Positions 25,201-36,278 of a stretch of 64,000 nt of DNA are shown here, piece after piece; within the stretch, counting starts at the first letter, position 1; every line of letters starts with the position of its first letter. The translations under genes and the position numbers were made by a program. Origin of the DNA: Scatophagus argus (lineage: Eukaryota; Chordata; Actinopteri; Scatophagidae); assembly GCF_020382885.2 (NCBI RefSeq), contig NC_058499.1:16663872-16727871 (forward strand), written 5' to 3'. A model generated the notes under the pieces. The model ran no database searches, had not been told where the DNA came from, and worked only from the letters and a program-made list of their open reading frames with translations.

Positions 25201-27697
25201 AACCGAGCCTGTCATCTCTTTCCTTCAGTGGCTTTACTGGATCAAAGGAAGGCTGTAGCTGTGTTTTAGTGTGAAAATCTTTTGTACCTACAATCATGCA
25301 GTATAAGCACACACAAACAGAGAAATGTATGCATGCATGCACACACACACATAAAGACATGGTGACACCAGTGTGTAATGGAGTCGAATCTCTCTAATCA
25401 TACCATCCTAATAACACACATTTCAGTGTGTAGCAGAGGATATATGCAAAATGGATTCACCAGAACTTAAGCACAAATACTTGAAGACCTGCTGAATTTT
25501 GAAGAGGTGGGTGAGATTGCCATCACCATCTTCACTAGCATTGTAGAGGGTCTGAGTGTGTACCGAAGTGGGTATGAGCATGAGACTGAATTAATGACAT
25601 AGGCATATGCCAGATTACTAATCAGTGCTTAGACAAAGGCCATATGTGTGCAAGTCTCTCCCACATATCTCCCACGTATTCCCCTCCATGTCTGCGCAAA
25701 ACCCTATCAGCAGGAATGTTAGGATTGTCAGGTCAGCAGTGGTGACATCATGGTAGGCTGTCAGACCCAACAACAAGGCCTCAGTGCCAGTTTTCTCCTG
25801 GTTGCATCAGCTACGCAATGCCAGCCGGTGGATCAATGGCTCCCACTCTAGTCCTACTCATTTCATGAGTTGTCAAACATTTATCACAGGCAAGTAAGTA
25901 ATAGGATGACATCAGATTTGTAGAAACAAAATGATTTGATTTTCACGCCATCTCACTATGCAACCTCACATAAACTATATTTATCCCCAGGTAACAAGAG
26001 ACTTGAAATGGTTAATGGTCCAATTTGTGGCCTCAAACGTGAATTGGTTCGATTATTTTAATGAGCCCTGATGAATGATCTTACACACAACGCAATTTTT
26101 AATGAGACTCCAGAATCTTCACCTGCCTGAGGTGACATAAATGGCTTGACTGTTTACAAAGAGAAAAGCACATAGCCTGAGGGGAGGCTAACTCAGACAA
26201 GAAAAGTATTCATAGAGACTACTTAAGTTCATGCTTGCCTTAAACAAAATACATCTTGCCAAAATATTTTTCACAGCTTAATCTGGTACTTGGTGGTCCT
26301 CATTCACTCATTAACTGTTGCTGCATTCCTGGCTTCATTCTTTCATTCATTAATCTATCTTCACAGTAGTCATTGCATTTACCCATGGTTCACTTTATTC
26401 TGTCATTTATATGCTTTAGCAGTTACTAGTGGTGTTTGCACTTGGTAATTTAATGAACCTCTCATTCATAAAGAAGTCAATCAAGTAGTTTTTGTGTGTC
26501 AACTGTCACTGTGTACAAGTAAACAACCTCCAGAATTGAGACTGACTGAATCAGTTAACTGGTTACTGTTTTCCCTTTTCAAGGGTGGTGCCAACAGTTG
26601 AATTCAAAGCGTAAAGTTTAATTCTGTTATTCAGTACAAATTCAATCATTCTGTTTTATCTTTTGTACTGATTCATGCGTTTCTGATATATATTCTTGGC
26701 ATTTCATGTAAGGCCTTATTTCCTCATATCGACGACATGTACTTCGGTGGCCCGAATGTCACGTGTTTTGGCATCCAACATGTGGATACTACAGTTAGAT
26801 AAAATCAGTCACTTCTGCCACTGGAGAATTATTCTTTCATGTGTTCCCTTTCTTTGTGAGGGGTCAAGTGTCGGCAGATGCTAGTGTGTGTTTGTGTATC
26901 CGAGTGTGAGTATGTGTGTGCAGAGGATCCTTCAGGTCATCTGATAAAGTGCACCTGAGGGAGGGGTAGGGAGCCTGTTTTCAGTGTTACCACGGAGACC
27001 AAATACAGACAACCATCTGGTTGGTGAAGCCCAACAAGGGAGGAAGAGAGGGCACCACTTCACTTCTACTTCAGGACGGTAACCATGCCAGAAAATCCTA
27101 CCAAAGTGGACCGACTCCCAGCTTCACAGCTGTTGAATATTTCACGGAACATAAAAAGGACCTAAGCCTACTGTACAGCTCTCATTACAGCAGAAAAAAC
27201 TTTGGCCCATCTTGACTGCGTCATCTACACACGGTCTTAATCTTCGATCGTTTGTTGGACATATAAAAGCCATGCCAGGCCAACCGCAGCTGTTTACATT
27301 AAGTTGTGTACCATAAAAAACAAAAGTCTTTTTGAAATTTGTCCAAGGCACACACACTTGTTGTTGGTGGTGGTAATCATAGTACATGATCATACTGGAG
27401 CTGCAAAAGACTTCTGAATGATTCATAATCAGTTAATATCCTACAAATTGTCAAGGCTAAGCACGCATTTCCCTCAACATGCCAAACGATGTCACCATAA
27501 TGACTAATACACCTGATGAACAAGGACTAACTTTAAAACAGTAAGTAATTGTTTAATCAGTGACTAATCTGTCCTGTTTACTTTGTATGATACTTGCAGC
27601 ACTGAAAACAAGTTCAGCCATGTGTTGAACTAGAAAAGAAACAAAGGGTAACCTCAGTATAGAAAATTGAATCTCATCAAACAAGGGCATTTTACTC
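19251..27697. other. rassf7 upstream intron, middle part: no gene recognised
   Basis: About 8.4 kb without a convincing coding exon. It has CT-rich tracts near 19.3-19.5 kb, short AAC and AATC repeats near 20.92 and 21.1 kb, a 24-nt C homopolymer at 24.09 kb, an A-rich tract at 24.46-24.49 kb and short AC/TG runs. Confidence 0.5.
24088..24111. repeat. 24-nt poly-C tract
   Basis: An uninterrupted run of C. On the complementary strand it is poly-G and can form G-quadruplexes; the C strand can form an i-motif at acid pH. It is also a likely site of sequencing or assembly length error. Confidence 0.95.
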
Positions 27698-27970
27698 ACC
27701 TCCTGCAGTCCAGTGGTCTCTGTGACTGCCTGCCTGATGAAAAAGGAGAAGAGGGAGAGGAAGAGGAAGAGCTCCACAAACCTGTCACTGTCTGCGTCTG
27801 TCGTGCTCACGGGCTACCTGATATACCACAGTCTGTGGGAGAGACAGAGAGAGGCCGGCTCAGAGCAATGCAGAGGGGAGGGGCGGGCAGCTGCAGAGAA
27901 AAGTGAAGTGGTGCCGCCATTCTCCGTCACCCGGGAAACCAACGCTCTTTCAAAGAAAAACCGGCCAATG
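27698..27970 (-). promoter_or_regulatory. rassf7: promoter and candidate untranslated first exon of rassf7 (about 27.7-27.9 kb)
   Basis: Reading the minus strand, a reversed CCAAT box (plus-strand CCAAT 27965-27969) is followed by a YY1-type GAATGGCGGC (plus GCCGCCATT 27913-27921), then a GC box in CCCGCCCCTCCCC (27875-27887). A transcribed-looking stretch follows and ends at a strong donor, CTGCAGGAG|GTGAGTA, whose last exon base is 27700. The order CCAAT, initiator-like YY1 site and exon with donor is a standard TATA-less promoter. Assignment to rassf7 is by strand and position. Confidence 0.45.
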
Positions 27971-30900
27971 ACAAACACCGGCAATTGTGTTCAGACAAAA
28001 AGTCACATGACTGCCAAAGCACCACTCCCTATGCACAGAGTGAGAGGAAGAAAAAACAAGAAGTTGGTGGGCGGAGGGTCATAAATAATAGGAAAAATAA
28101 AGAGGTGAGGACAGAAAGAAGAAAAACAGAGAAAAAGAAGCAGATAGTGGTGGAGAATTTAAGCTGAGTTAGAGAGGCAGGGAACAGGTCACTCGGCTGA
28201 CCCATCCTGTAACTGCATGAAGGAACAAACTATTTCCCCCTCTTCCTCACAGTAACATCTTTACAGCAGTTTTCTACCAAACAGGTTGACTGGAGCCTAT
28301 TTTTGTTTATTAAGAGGAACAACGCTAAGCAGAACAGTGTGACACTAATGGCACATCTTGATCTCTGGTTGTCACAATAAACATTAACTATCTACTTCCA
28401 TATTTGCCTATTTATAGACAGGTACCTTCCTAAATTGTCCCCTGTACATCAACATACATATATACACACACACACCCCACACAAAATCACTTTTAAAAGC
28501 TGTCCCCTCACCTTTGTTGCAATATTTAATCACTGAAATAGATTTATTTGGTAAAAACAAAAAGGAATCGCCAGTTGACCTCTAACTTTTGTCAGCGTAC
28601 ATAGTTTATCAGTTACATGATAGGGTTTGTATTATTATAAAATTCATACTTTGATGTTTGTGATGTACTGTGATGTAGGCTGCTGTATAATTTGTTGGAT
28701 TTTAGTTAATTTTCAGTAGGAGTTAGGAATTTTGTGACCATTCTGTTTAAATAGCACACTGCCTGTTCAAAACATGCCTGTTGGGAAGGGGCCGGTGATG
28801 GGACTTTGACGATCAGCCCTGGCAACGCTGACTCATGTGATCTAACAAGTTTTACAGTGGTGGTTATCAATCAGTTGACATGTGAGCAATTACTAAGGGG
28901 ACACTCTTGCAAACTCATCAAAAGCAGACAGTATTCATTCCAAATACTTTGATCATTCGTCCTTGCGTTCAAAAGTCAGAAAAAAGGAGGCAAAGAAATT
29001 GCGAAACTGTGTTTTCTTGATCCAATACCTAATGTAGTCTTACATAAAGTATGGCAGGGCTCAATGATATTGTTTTTTATACTTAATCAGTGGGTCAAGT
29101 GAGTCAGAAATCTACTTACTTGAAATTTTGCATACATTTATTAGCTGGTATCAAATAAAAACAAAAAATAACAACAATCTGTAGAGATCACTGATCAACT
29201 AAGTTCTGTTACACCACTAGTCCATACAAAGGCCACATTTTGCTAGTGGCTAGTAAATGTTGAAGGACTTAACTAATATTCCAGGAGCTAACTGCTTTAT
29301 TTTTTTGCTTTGTTTTTAAAGAAGAAAGCCCACTTTTTATGCATATATCAAAGTTAAGGCATATCAAAGACCAATAATTTCTTTCATTTGTGTGGCAGCT
29401 GTGAAAAAAAGAGATGAAAAATGGCACATGTATTATCGTTCTTAGAGAACTGCTGGGGGAAGGAAACCTGACCAGAATTTCCAGAAGTGGCAATTTTGTC
29501 AGGTGAAATACAATGTTAAGACTCAATGAATCACCACATTTAGCTTTGAAAACAGGCTTTGCCTATTTTTGCCCTGTTGCTGTCTTGGTTTTGTATTCCT
29601 TACTTATTAAGATACATTATTCATTATTATCACAAGAATCTTGCTGTCACACTCAACTATCTCAACTTTGTATGCTGCCATTCATTTTGATCCTACCTTA
29701 AAGGTTAAAGTGTAAAGACCAATGGTGTTAAGTCAAATCAAGTCAATGTTATTTATATAGCCTTTACAGTTATGGTAGACTCTCTCTGCAGTTGCCGTTC
29801 CCATCCATCTGTCAACTAAACGCCCCATCTCAACATCACCCATAAAAGGACCCAGAGAAGTCTGAATTTCTTCATTTAGGTGTCAAGGACACCTTGTTTA
29901 CAAACCCAAAGCATACAATCCACTTCTTTCCAAAACAGTGCTATGCTCTGGGTCAGAGCCCAGTGAAGCCTGCACAGCTACGTCATCTGCAAAAAGCAGC
30001 GATGCAGAAATCCTTTTTCAGGTTGATTAATTTGATTCAGTATCAGCAGATGGCTGAAGAGAGACCTGAATATGCATTTGTATAAGTTATTTTCTTACCC
30101 TGTCCCCTGTTAATTTCCCCATCTCTAAAAATCACTGTACGAACCATGGACTGTTTCAACTCAACAAATTTGAGAACCACTCGTTGGCAGGTCAGTGTTA
30201 TCGCAAAGCGTAAAGGTAGGTACACAGTTATTCATCCTTAGTATTCAGTTGTTATACACTGAATCCTGAACAAAAAGAAAAAGATGAAGCATTTCATTAC
30301 TGCTATTGGTATAAGTAGACACTTTTCCTCAGGTCTCTTCAAGGTTACTTATATTTCAGTTTACAACAGTGTTATTAAAACTAATTTCTACTCTACTGCA
30401 CGATACATAGACTTTAAAATCAAAATCCCTATGAGTGTGCAGTGAATCGTGCTTTTACAGAACAGTCTGGCATCTGCCCATGTTAGTAAAGTTAATCACT
30501 CTCCAGCGTACATTCCCGACAAAGCAGCCTACAAATGTTAGCCAGTGGGTTTATTACTCATCTATCATTTTCTCAGCAATATGCTGTATGGTTGAACACA
30601 ATCATCTGCCTTTTAATATATCGCCTCAGCACCAGTAAATTACCCTACTTCAGCTGTAGCAGGCAGGGCCTCGTTCTCAGAACAGCATTTACCAAGTGAA
30701 AAGCAGACCAATTACCTCTCTACAGTGTGAGTGTGACAGGACAGCTGATGAGCTACAGCAAGAGAAGGTGACAAAGCCGACAGTATCCAACGCATGGGCA
30801 GCAATGACATGTCTAAGCCTCAAATATTGATTTCTTTTTTTTGTTTTTTTTACAGAGGTAATTAATAGGACTACCTGAAGATTAACATCATATATCAGCT

Positions 30901-32712
30901 TGTGAATGGATAATAGGCAAATTGTGGTGCCAGGACTTACAGCAGATTGTTAGGATATTCTTGCAGATGGAACATGTAACCTAGAGATTTGCCCTTATCA
31001 CAAAATGACACAAAAAGCAGTCAGCTTCACAGGTTTGAGAACAAAAACAGCACATAAAGTATGCAAACTGTTTAGTCTCGTTCACTAAACAGAACTTGTC
31101 TGTTCATTCGGCCTAAAACTTCAGTAATATTAAACTGAAAAGAAAAATCATAACAGACTCTGGAGCTATATTTAAACTCACACGACACTAAATCAAATAT
31201 GTGACTCAGTACTTGGTAACATGTTACAGGACAGCTGGTAGTCTAGATATAGCTTCCCTCTACTATCAGAAAGCAAAAAGGCAGATCTGATGGCTATATT
31301 AAAGGCATAATCTAAGTATCCCATGAATGCTACTTTGATCTATAGTGGAGTGCTCCTCAAAATCAATATATTAGCATAAGGGGAGCTGCAGCGGTTTAGA
31401 CAGGATATGTGTGTGATTTTCAGCTGGAAGACAAGCATGCTATCCAGTCTAGAGCAGCTGGACAGATGGGTTCATAGTGTGGAGGGGACAAAGGGGTCAA
31501 GCAGCTAAACACTTTCCTGTCAGCTTTTCATCTGACTTTTCTTTTCCTTCCAGCACTACAACCAGAGTGAGTTGAACTTTTATTATGGAAAAAGACAAGA
31601 GGAAAATACGAAATAAATACTGACAGCAACATTCAGCCTAAATGTACTTCTAGAATCAGAAATATTTAGCCATTTAAATTCCACTAGGAGTTGGTGAATT
31701 ACTAATCAGACAGGGAAGACCACACACTAATGGACAAAAACATTACACCTTCCAAAACATAAATATAATGTGCATGAAATGCTATAGCTAAGACATGAGG
31801 TTGCCACAACAACCATTTACAAAGCCATTCACTTGTGGTCAATCAGTGAGGTGGAAAAGATAAAGTAAAGGGAAGAAAACAACACAATGAAAATAACTAG
31901 AACATGACAGTGAAGTGGCAACACAACAGAGTTAAAGTAGAAGAACTGGAAGCAACAGACAACAGACCCACAGAGGCAAGAAAAAAGGAGGAGACAAATC
32001 CGTATGCTGTCAGAGTAAAAGGGGAACAGGACTGTTAGGCAAGTAAACAAAAATAGATATGGTAAACTAATTAATAAACACTAAAAGCTTTTGTATATAT
32101 GTATTCAGGACACATTTATGTTAAATGAATACTCAGTCAGGTTTTATTTGGAGAAATGAGGATCCATCGATCTGTGCAATGACAGGCAAAACAGTGTATA
32201 ATTTAAGTCCACTGTTTTCTCACCAATATCACTGGCACAATTTGACAAGCTGATAATGATGAAGGTACTGACATGTTGCTGTCGACATCTAGGGCAAGTA
32301 GTATTTTCATTTTCATTTAACGTTACTGTTTTTAAAAAATAACCTAAGCTACTGAAGCTGCAGTTATTGACAATTTAACAAGAGGCTTAGCACATTAACT
32401 GATTTTGACGTGACTAGCTAGTCAACCACTACAATACACGAATTTATGAACATATTATACCAATGAAGCCAATTAAACTTACTAACAGCAAGTGCGTCGA
32501 CTAACTTAATTGTAACTTAGCTATACAACAGAGTCTGTGGAGAAAAAGTTTCGTATCCCAAAGTAACGTTATCGTTAGCCTGTCATGACCCTGCAGGTGC
32601 AGCGCTCTAAGCTCACTTGCCACCACTTGTTGCATCCTTTACCGACGTCCAAAAACAGTTCAATTTCACACTATTCTGTCTGGAGATAAAACACAAGGTG
32701 AAAACAACTTAC
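27971..32712. other. rassf7 upstream intron, distal part: no gene recognised
   Basis: About 4.7 kb of AT-rich sequence with no convincing exon. A short motif near 29.74-29.77 kb (GTTATTTATATAGC) resembles a fragment common in fish SINEs and other dispersed repeats, but too little remains to classify. Confidence 0.5.
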
Positions 32713-32835
32713 AAGTGATTTACTACTCGAGTCTGAAACGACGGACAACCGACGGCTTTATCCCCCGGACTCTATCGTTGAAAGTCCGCTTGTGTCAAGT
32801 CTTCCCGGAAATAGAAATAAAATGATTTCCGGTCA
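32713..32835 (-). promoter_or_regulatory. rassf7: distal rassf7-side promoter: paired ETS sites and an untranslated exon with GTAAGT donor
   Basis: Two inverted ETS/GABPA-type sites, CCCGGAAAT (32804-32812) and ATTTCCGGT (32825-32833), sit 12 bp apart in locally CG-richer sequence. On the minus strand about 100 nt follow, ending at a good donor, AATCACTT|GTAAGTTG, whose last exon base is 32713. This is the most upstream candidate first exon for rassf7. On the plus strand, just beyond the ETS pair, a short ATG-containing stretch also ends in a donor, so the promoter may be bidirectional. Confidence 0.45.
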
Positions 32836-32865
32836 ACAATTTCACATTAAAGGCGTTAATCTAAA

Positions 32866-32885
32866 ATGTCAGGGTGTGTCGGAGG
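32866..32885 (+). other. possible divergent first exon starting with ATG and ending in a GTAAGG donor
   Basis: ATG TCA GGG TGT GTC GGA GG|GTAAGG begins 33 bp to the right of the ETS pair, on the opposite strand from rassf7. In human the RASSF7 promoter region is shared with the divergent LMNTD2 gene, so a plus-strand transcript here would fit that arrangement. I could not trace downstream exons, and seven codons carry no family information. Confidence 0.2.
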
Positions 32886-33573
32886 GTAAGGAAAAGTGTT
32901 CGGTAAATTTTTTTGAAAAACATGAAATTCATATGTGCATATTCATGCATGCATTTGTATTTACAAACTGATACATAAAAAAACTAACTACATACAATTG
33001 CAGTCAGTCTGCTGGAGCAGCCAGGAATTTTAACAGCATGCTCTAACACACACTTGTATTTTAGAGGAATTAGCTGAAACATGTTGTCAATTGCTTTTTA
33101 ACCTGTATCAACACATGGCTTGAGAAATCCCAAACACCCGGCTTGCTGGCAGTACTTAATCTAATTCCAAATTCTGAGAATAGTAAAGCTTTTATGTTAG
33201 GCCCACATGTAATTGAAATGGCAGAGGAAAAGTTACACTTCACTATAATATTGGATTACATGTGGGATGTGCACCAATTACAGAAGGTCAACCATCTTGC
33301 AAGTTTCCAGGCTAAAACTGATATTATCTGACACTGGGGTGTTTGATATCATTCATAAGGGCCATGAGGAGATCTGACAAATATGGCACTAAAAGATGTT
33401 TTCCTTAAAATATACAACATGTTATGGCATGTGTTTCAGCTATGAGGAGGAAAAAGTGTAAGAATCAAAAGGTTGTACTTGCTTCTCTCCTAACCTTCTT
33501 ATCATATACAAATGTCTTTAATAAAGTGTTTAAAGAGCTCACACTAACAAGATGAAGGAAAACCATCTATCTG

Positions 33574-33690
33574 TTAAGCATCACTGTTAGTGGGCCAGAA
33601 AACAGGATCCTCTCCGAGTCCCACAGCATTTCTTCTCTTCTTCTTGAATAGCAGGTAATCCCCTGGGTCTCTTGCTGCTCGTAGTTCCTG
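33574..33690 (-). CDS. candidate last coding exon of an unidentified gene
   Basis: On the minus strand an acceptor GTTTTCAG| is followed by 38 codons plus a stop, including DPGDYLLFKKKRRNAVGLG and a C-terminus PVFWPTNSDA. An ATTAAA polyadenylation-type hexamer lies about 50 nt past the stop (33517-33522). Aromatic, basic and Gly/Pro composition looks like real protein rather than a chance frame, but I do not recognise the family. The frame is also open upstream of the acceptor to 33882, so the exon may be longer. The plus strand offers a competing reading with a strong CAG|GTAATC donor, so strand is not certain. Confidence 0.35.
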   Translation of the reverse strand, partial: QELRAARDPGDYLLFKKKRRNAVGLGEDPVFWPTNSDA

Positions 33691-34155
33691 AAAACATGAC
33701 CTTGAATCAGAATGAGCGGAAAATGCCACATTAGCTGTGGGTATTAATTCAGCATCATAAAACAATGAGTCAGATGACTGTCTTGCAGTGTTATTACTGA
33801 TATCACCTCTCCATATAGTGAGAGATTGCCTTTTATCTTTTATCTTTGATTGTTGTGTATCAAAGAATAACAATAAAAGCACACAAGCGCCTTCAATTTT
33901 TTGATTGTTTCTAGTTAACTATGAAATCCTGCCCTGTATGTGGAGCTGCTGAGGGGCTCACCATGTTAAAACTAAATCAACATTGATAGAGGAACTAATG
34001 TAATGTGGGTTATCACGAAGACAGTGACTTTATATAAATGTGTTGTTCTGTGCGTCCGCATTTGGTTATGAAAGTATCAATAGAAAATGAGTTATGCAGC
34101 CTGAATATCTTGCAGTGAATGGAATGTTCCTTCCGGCAGGATCCTGTGGTCTCAC

Positions 34156-34224
34156 ATGCACTGTACAAACAGCTTCTCCTGGGCCTGTCTCAACTCATAC
34201 TGCAGGTATTTCCAGTTACAGCAC
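34156..34224 (-). CDS. candidate internal coding exon of the same unidentified gene
   Basis: On the minus strand CCCTATCAG| is followed by 69 nt ending at TGCAT|GTGAGA. The open frame reads CCNWKYLQYELRQAQEKLF, an amphipathic helix-like segment with two aromatic anchors. Its phase at the GTGAGA donor does not match the natural frame of the exon at 33574-33690. Either an intervening exon is missed or a weaker donor (TTT|GTACAG) is used, which restores the frame. The plus strand also has a plausible exon here (CCGGCAG| to CTGCAG|GTATTT), open in all three frames. Confidence 0.3.
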
Positions 34225-35973
34225 CTGATAGGGAGAAGTGACCTGTCTCAAGTCAAAACAAGAAGGAAATTTTCTGTGTTAAGGAAATTAAACTTGCATT
34301 GTCTATCAGTCATAAAGTTATGCTGCTGTGTGCACATTGTATTTCCCTGTAATTTGTGAACACCCATCCCCTGCGGGGAAGGCTTCACAAATCAAATTTA
34401 TGATGTGGTGGCACTACAGTGCTGTAATTGTCTTTTAAATTTGATTTTTTTTTTTTTTGTTGTTAAAATGACCACCCCAGCTTTTCTATCCACAGTTTTG
34501 GTTATAAAATACAAGGGACAAAGGTATGTTTTTAAAAATAAACTATTTCCTTTTTGACAACAGTGTTGACTCAGAATGCTATAAAGAAAATTAAACATTA
34601 CTCAAAACCCCACTGTACTGCATATCAGACACATTAGGGGAAACCTAAAACCACTGATTAAAAAAAAGGCGCTTCTGGTTTGCTACTTCGCCTGTTAATA
34701 ACTAGGGAGAGGAACAAAGCTGCTCACAGGTCAGATTAGGTTCCCAGTCCTGACCAGCTGTGAGAATGATCCCTTTCAGAGAAATGACAAGACTATTTAG
34801 AAAGAGTAAGTGGCACTCTCACACTTTCCCACCATGGAAGGTTTCTCCTAAGAGCACCAGCGAAATGAGAGTGTGGCTGAAAACACCTGACAGGAGGCGA
34901 GGGATGATCAAAGATAATACAGTCGCGTGATGGAAAGAGTTGCTAGAAGATGAGAAAATTTATGTTACATAAGAGCCATCACGTGGTTGAGTGGATACCC
35001 CAATTCCGTTGTGCTAATGTACACTGTATGACTGTACAATGACAATAAAGACTATAATCTTAATGCACACATTTTATAATCCTATGTCTGATGTGTTCAT
35101 ATCTTAATTCAACATTGTGGTGTCAAGTATTAGCAGTGCTCTCAAGTTTTAATGACTGCAAGTGCGTAATTGTTTTGACTCACTTATTTACATCCTGTTT
35201 CTGTGGACAAAACTGAAGCATTTATGACAGAAATGTGGGAAGTGTTTTCTCATGTGTGTCTTGGTCTGTAAGTGTGTATCAGGTATTCACACAAAAGCCC
35301 AGGCAAGTTTGGAAACATCTGCCTGCTGGTTGTGGCGGTTCCCTGAAATGGAACTCCATGATAAGATGGCTGTGACAACTTCAAAACAAACCGCTACTCT
35401 AACTATGAATGCCCTCAACAGTTACTTGGGTATTAAATGTGGCCCTTTCATTAGTCCTCAGGACAAAATGATACGATTCTCCACAGTGCAATGGATGGGT
35501 AATTTCCCATAGGTGTTGGCAAACAAAAGGATACGTCACAGTGAGAGCATATAAATTCTAAATAGACTTGATTTGTTCCAGTTCAGTTCTTGTGTTGTGT
35601 ATCAGTACATCACGAATCATTTTCTCTTGTGTTAGAAGTGTACAGGGCTAAAGCCTGCATGCCTCATGCTCACTCTGAAGTAAATGCTGCCTTAGATGTG
35701 GACAAACAGGCAACAAAAGGAATGAATATTATGTTTGAAGGTGAGGTGGCTTTGGAGGATTCTCAAGGCAACTGAAGCAGTGGGTTCGGGTTTTGATTCA
35801 ATGTTTACAGATAGTGCCCTCAAGTGGCAAAATTTGACTACTACACCAAGAATATCAAACCAATCACTGACAAAGCAGAAAGCCTTTACATCTAAAATCT
35901 ATTTAGTTACAATGATTCAAAATTTCAACCTGAAAAACTTAAATATAAAGTATTAGTCTCATCCTCTTTAATT
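34225..35973. other. intergenic: no further exon found between the unidentified exons and lrrc56
   Basis: About 1.7 kb. The upstream part of any minus-strand gene ending at 33574 should lie here, but no exon with both splice sites and a convincing frame was found. Near 35006-35056 a segment ending ACAATGACAATAAAG resembles a retroelement 3' end. Confidence 0.4.
35006..35056 (+). mobile_element. possible retroelement 3' end fragment
   Basis: CAATTCCGTTGTGCTAATG followed by GTACAATGACAATAAAGAC resembles the 3' terminus shared by many fish non-LTR element copies. No target duplication or tail was identified. Confidence 0.3.
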
Positions 35974-35979
35974 TTTATT
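35974..35979 (-). terminator. lrrc56: lrrc56 polyadenylation signal AATAAA
   Basis: An AATAAA on the minus strand 131 nt beyond the lrrc56 stop codon, giving a short 3' UTR of roughly 150 nt. No other good hexamer lies closer. Confidence 0.6.
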
Positions 35980-36109
35980 CATCTTCAGCAGCTGTCAGAA
36001 AACCAGTGATGTTGAAGCACTATAAGCAATATAACTATAAGTTCACGAAACAGTTACACAGATCATACTGATCGCAAGCCAGGCAGCCAAACATCTGCCC
36101 ATTTTCTTG

Positions 36110-36278
36110 TCAGTCTGGGTGTGAGCTCCCTCTGCAGGGCTGGAGTATGCGGTGCGGGTGATGTTTCTGCAGTGCTGCCCGGGCTGTGTGAGGAGGGGGT
36201 CTCTCGAGAAGTTTGGACATCTGTGGAGCTGGCAGATGCTTGTTGCCAGACTGTACACCAGATAAGTCCATCATTGCA
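36110..36278 (-). CDS. lrrc56: lrrc56 coding exon 12 (C-terminus)
   Basis: It follows a strong TCTGTCTTTCAG acceptor. In the chosen frame it encodes residues 592-647, containing LLERPPPHTARAALQKHH and ending RGSSHPD. A second frame is open for longer, to a stop at 36066, but it does not match the phase of the preceding exon as called. Confidence 0.65.

Noticed and set aside
29740..29772. SINE-like motif GTTATTTATATAGC
   Set aside because: Too short to call; no tRNA-like head, tail or target duplication.
35252..35512. 86-codon plus-strand frame
   Set aside because: No acceptor/donor context or recognisable protein; probably chance.
32840..35973. LMNTD2 ortholog expected between rassf7 and lrrc56 on the plus strand
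   Set aside because: No lamin-tail-like sequence or connected plus-strand exons could be recognised; only a 7-codon candidate first exon and ambiguous stretches were seen.
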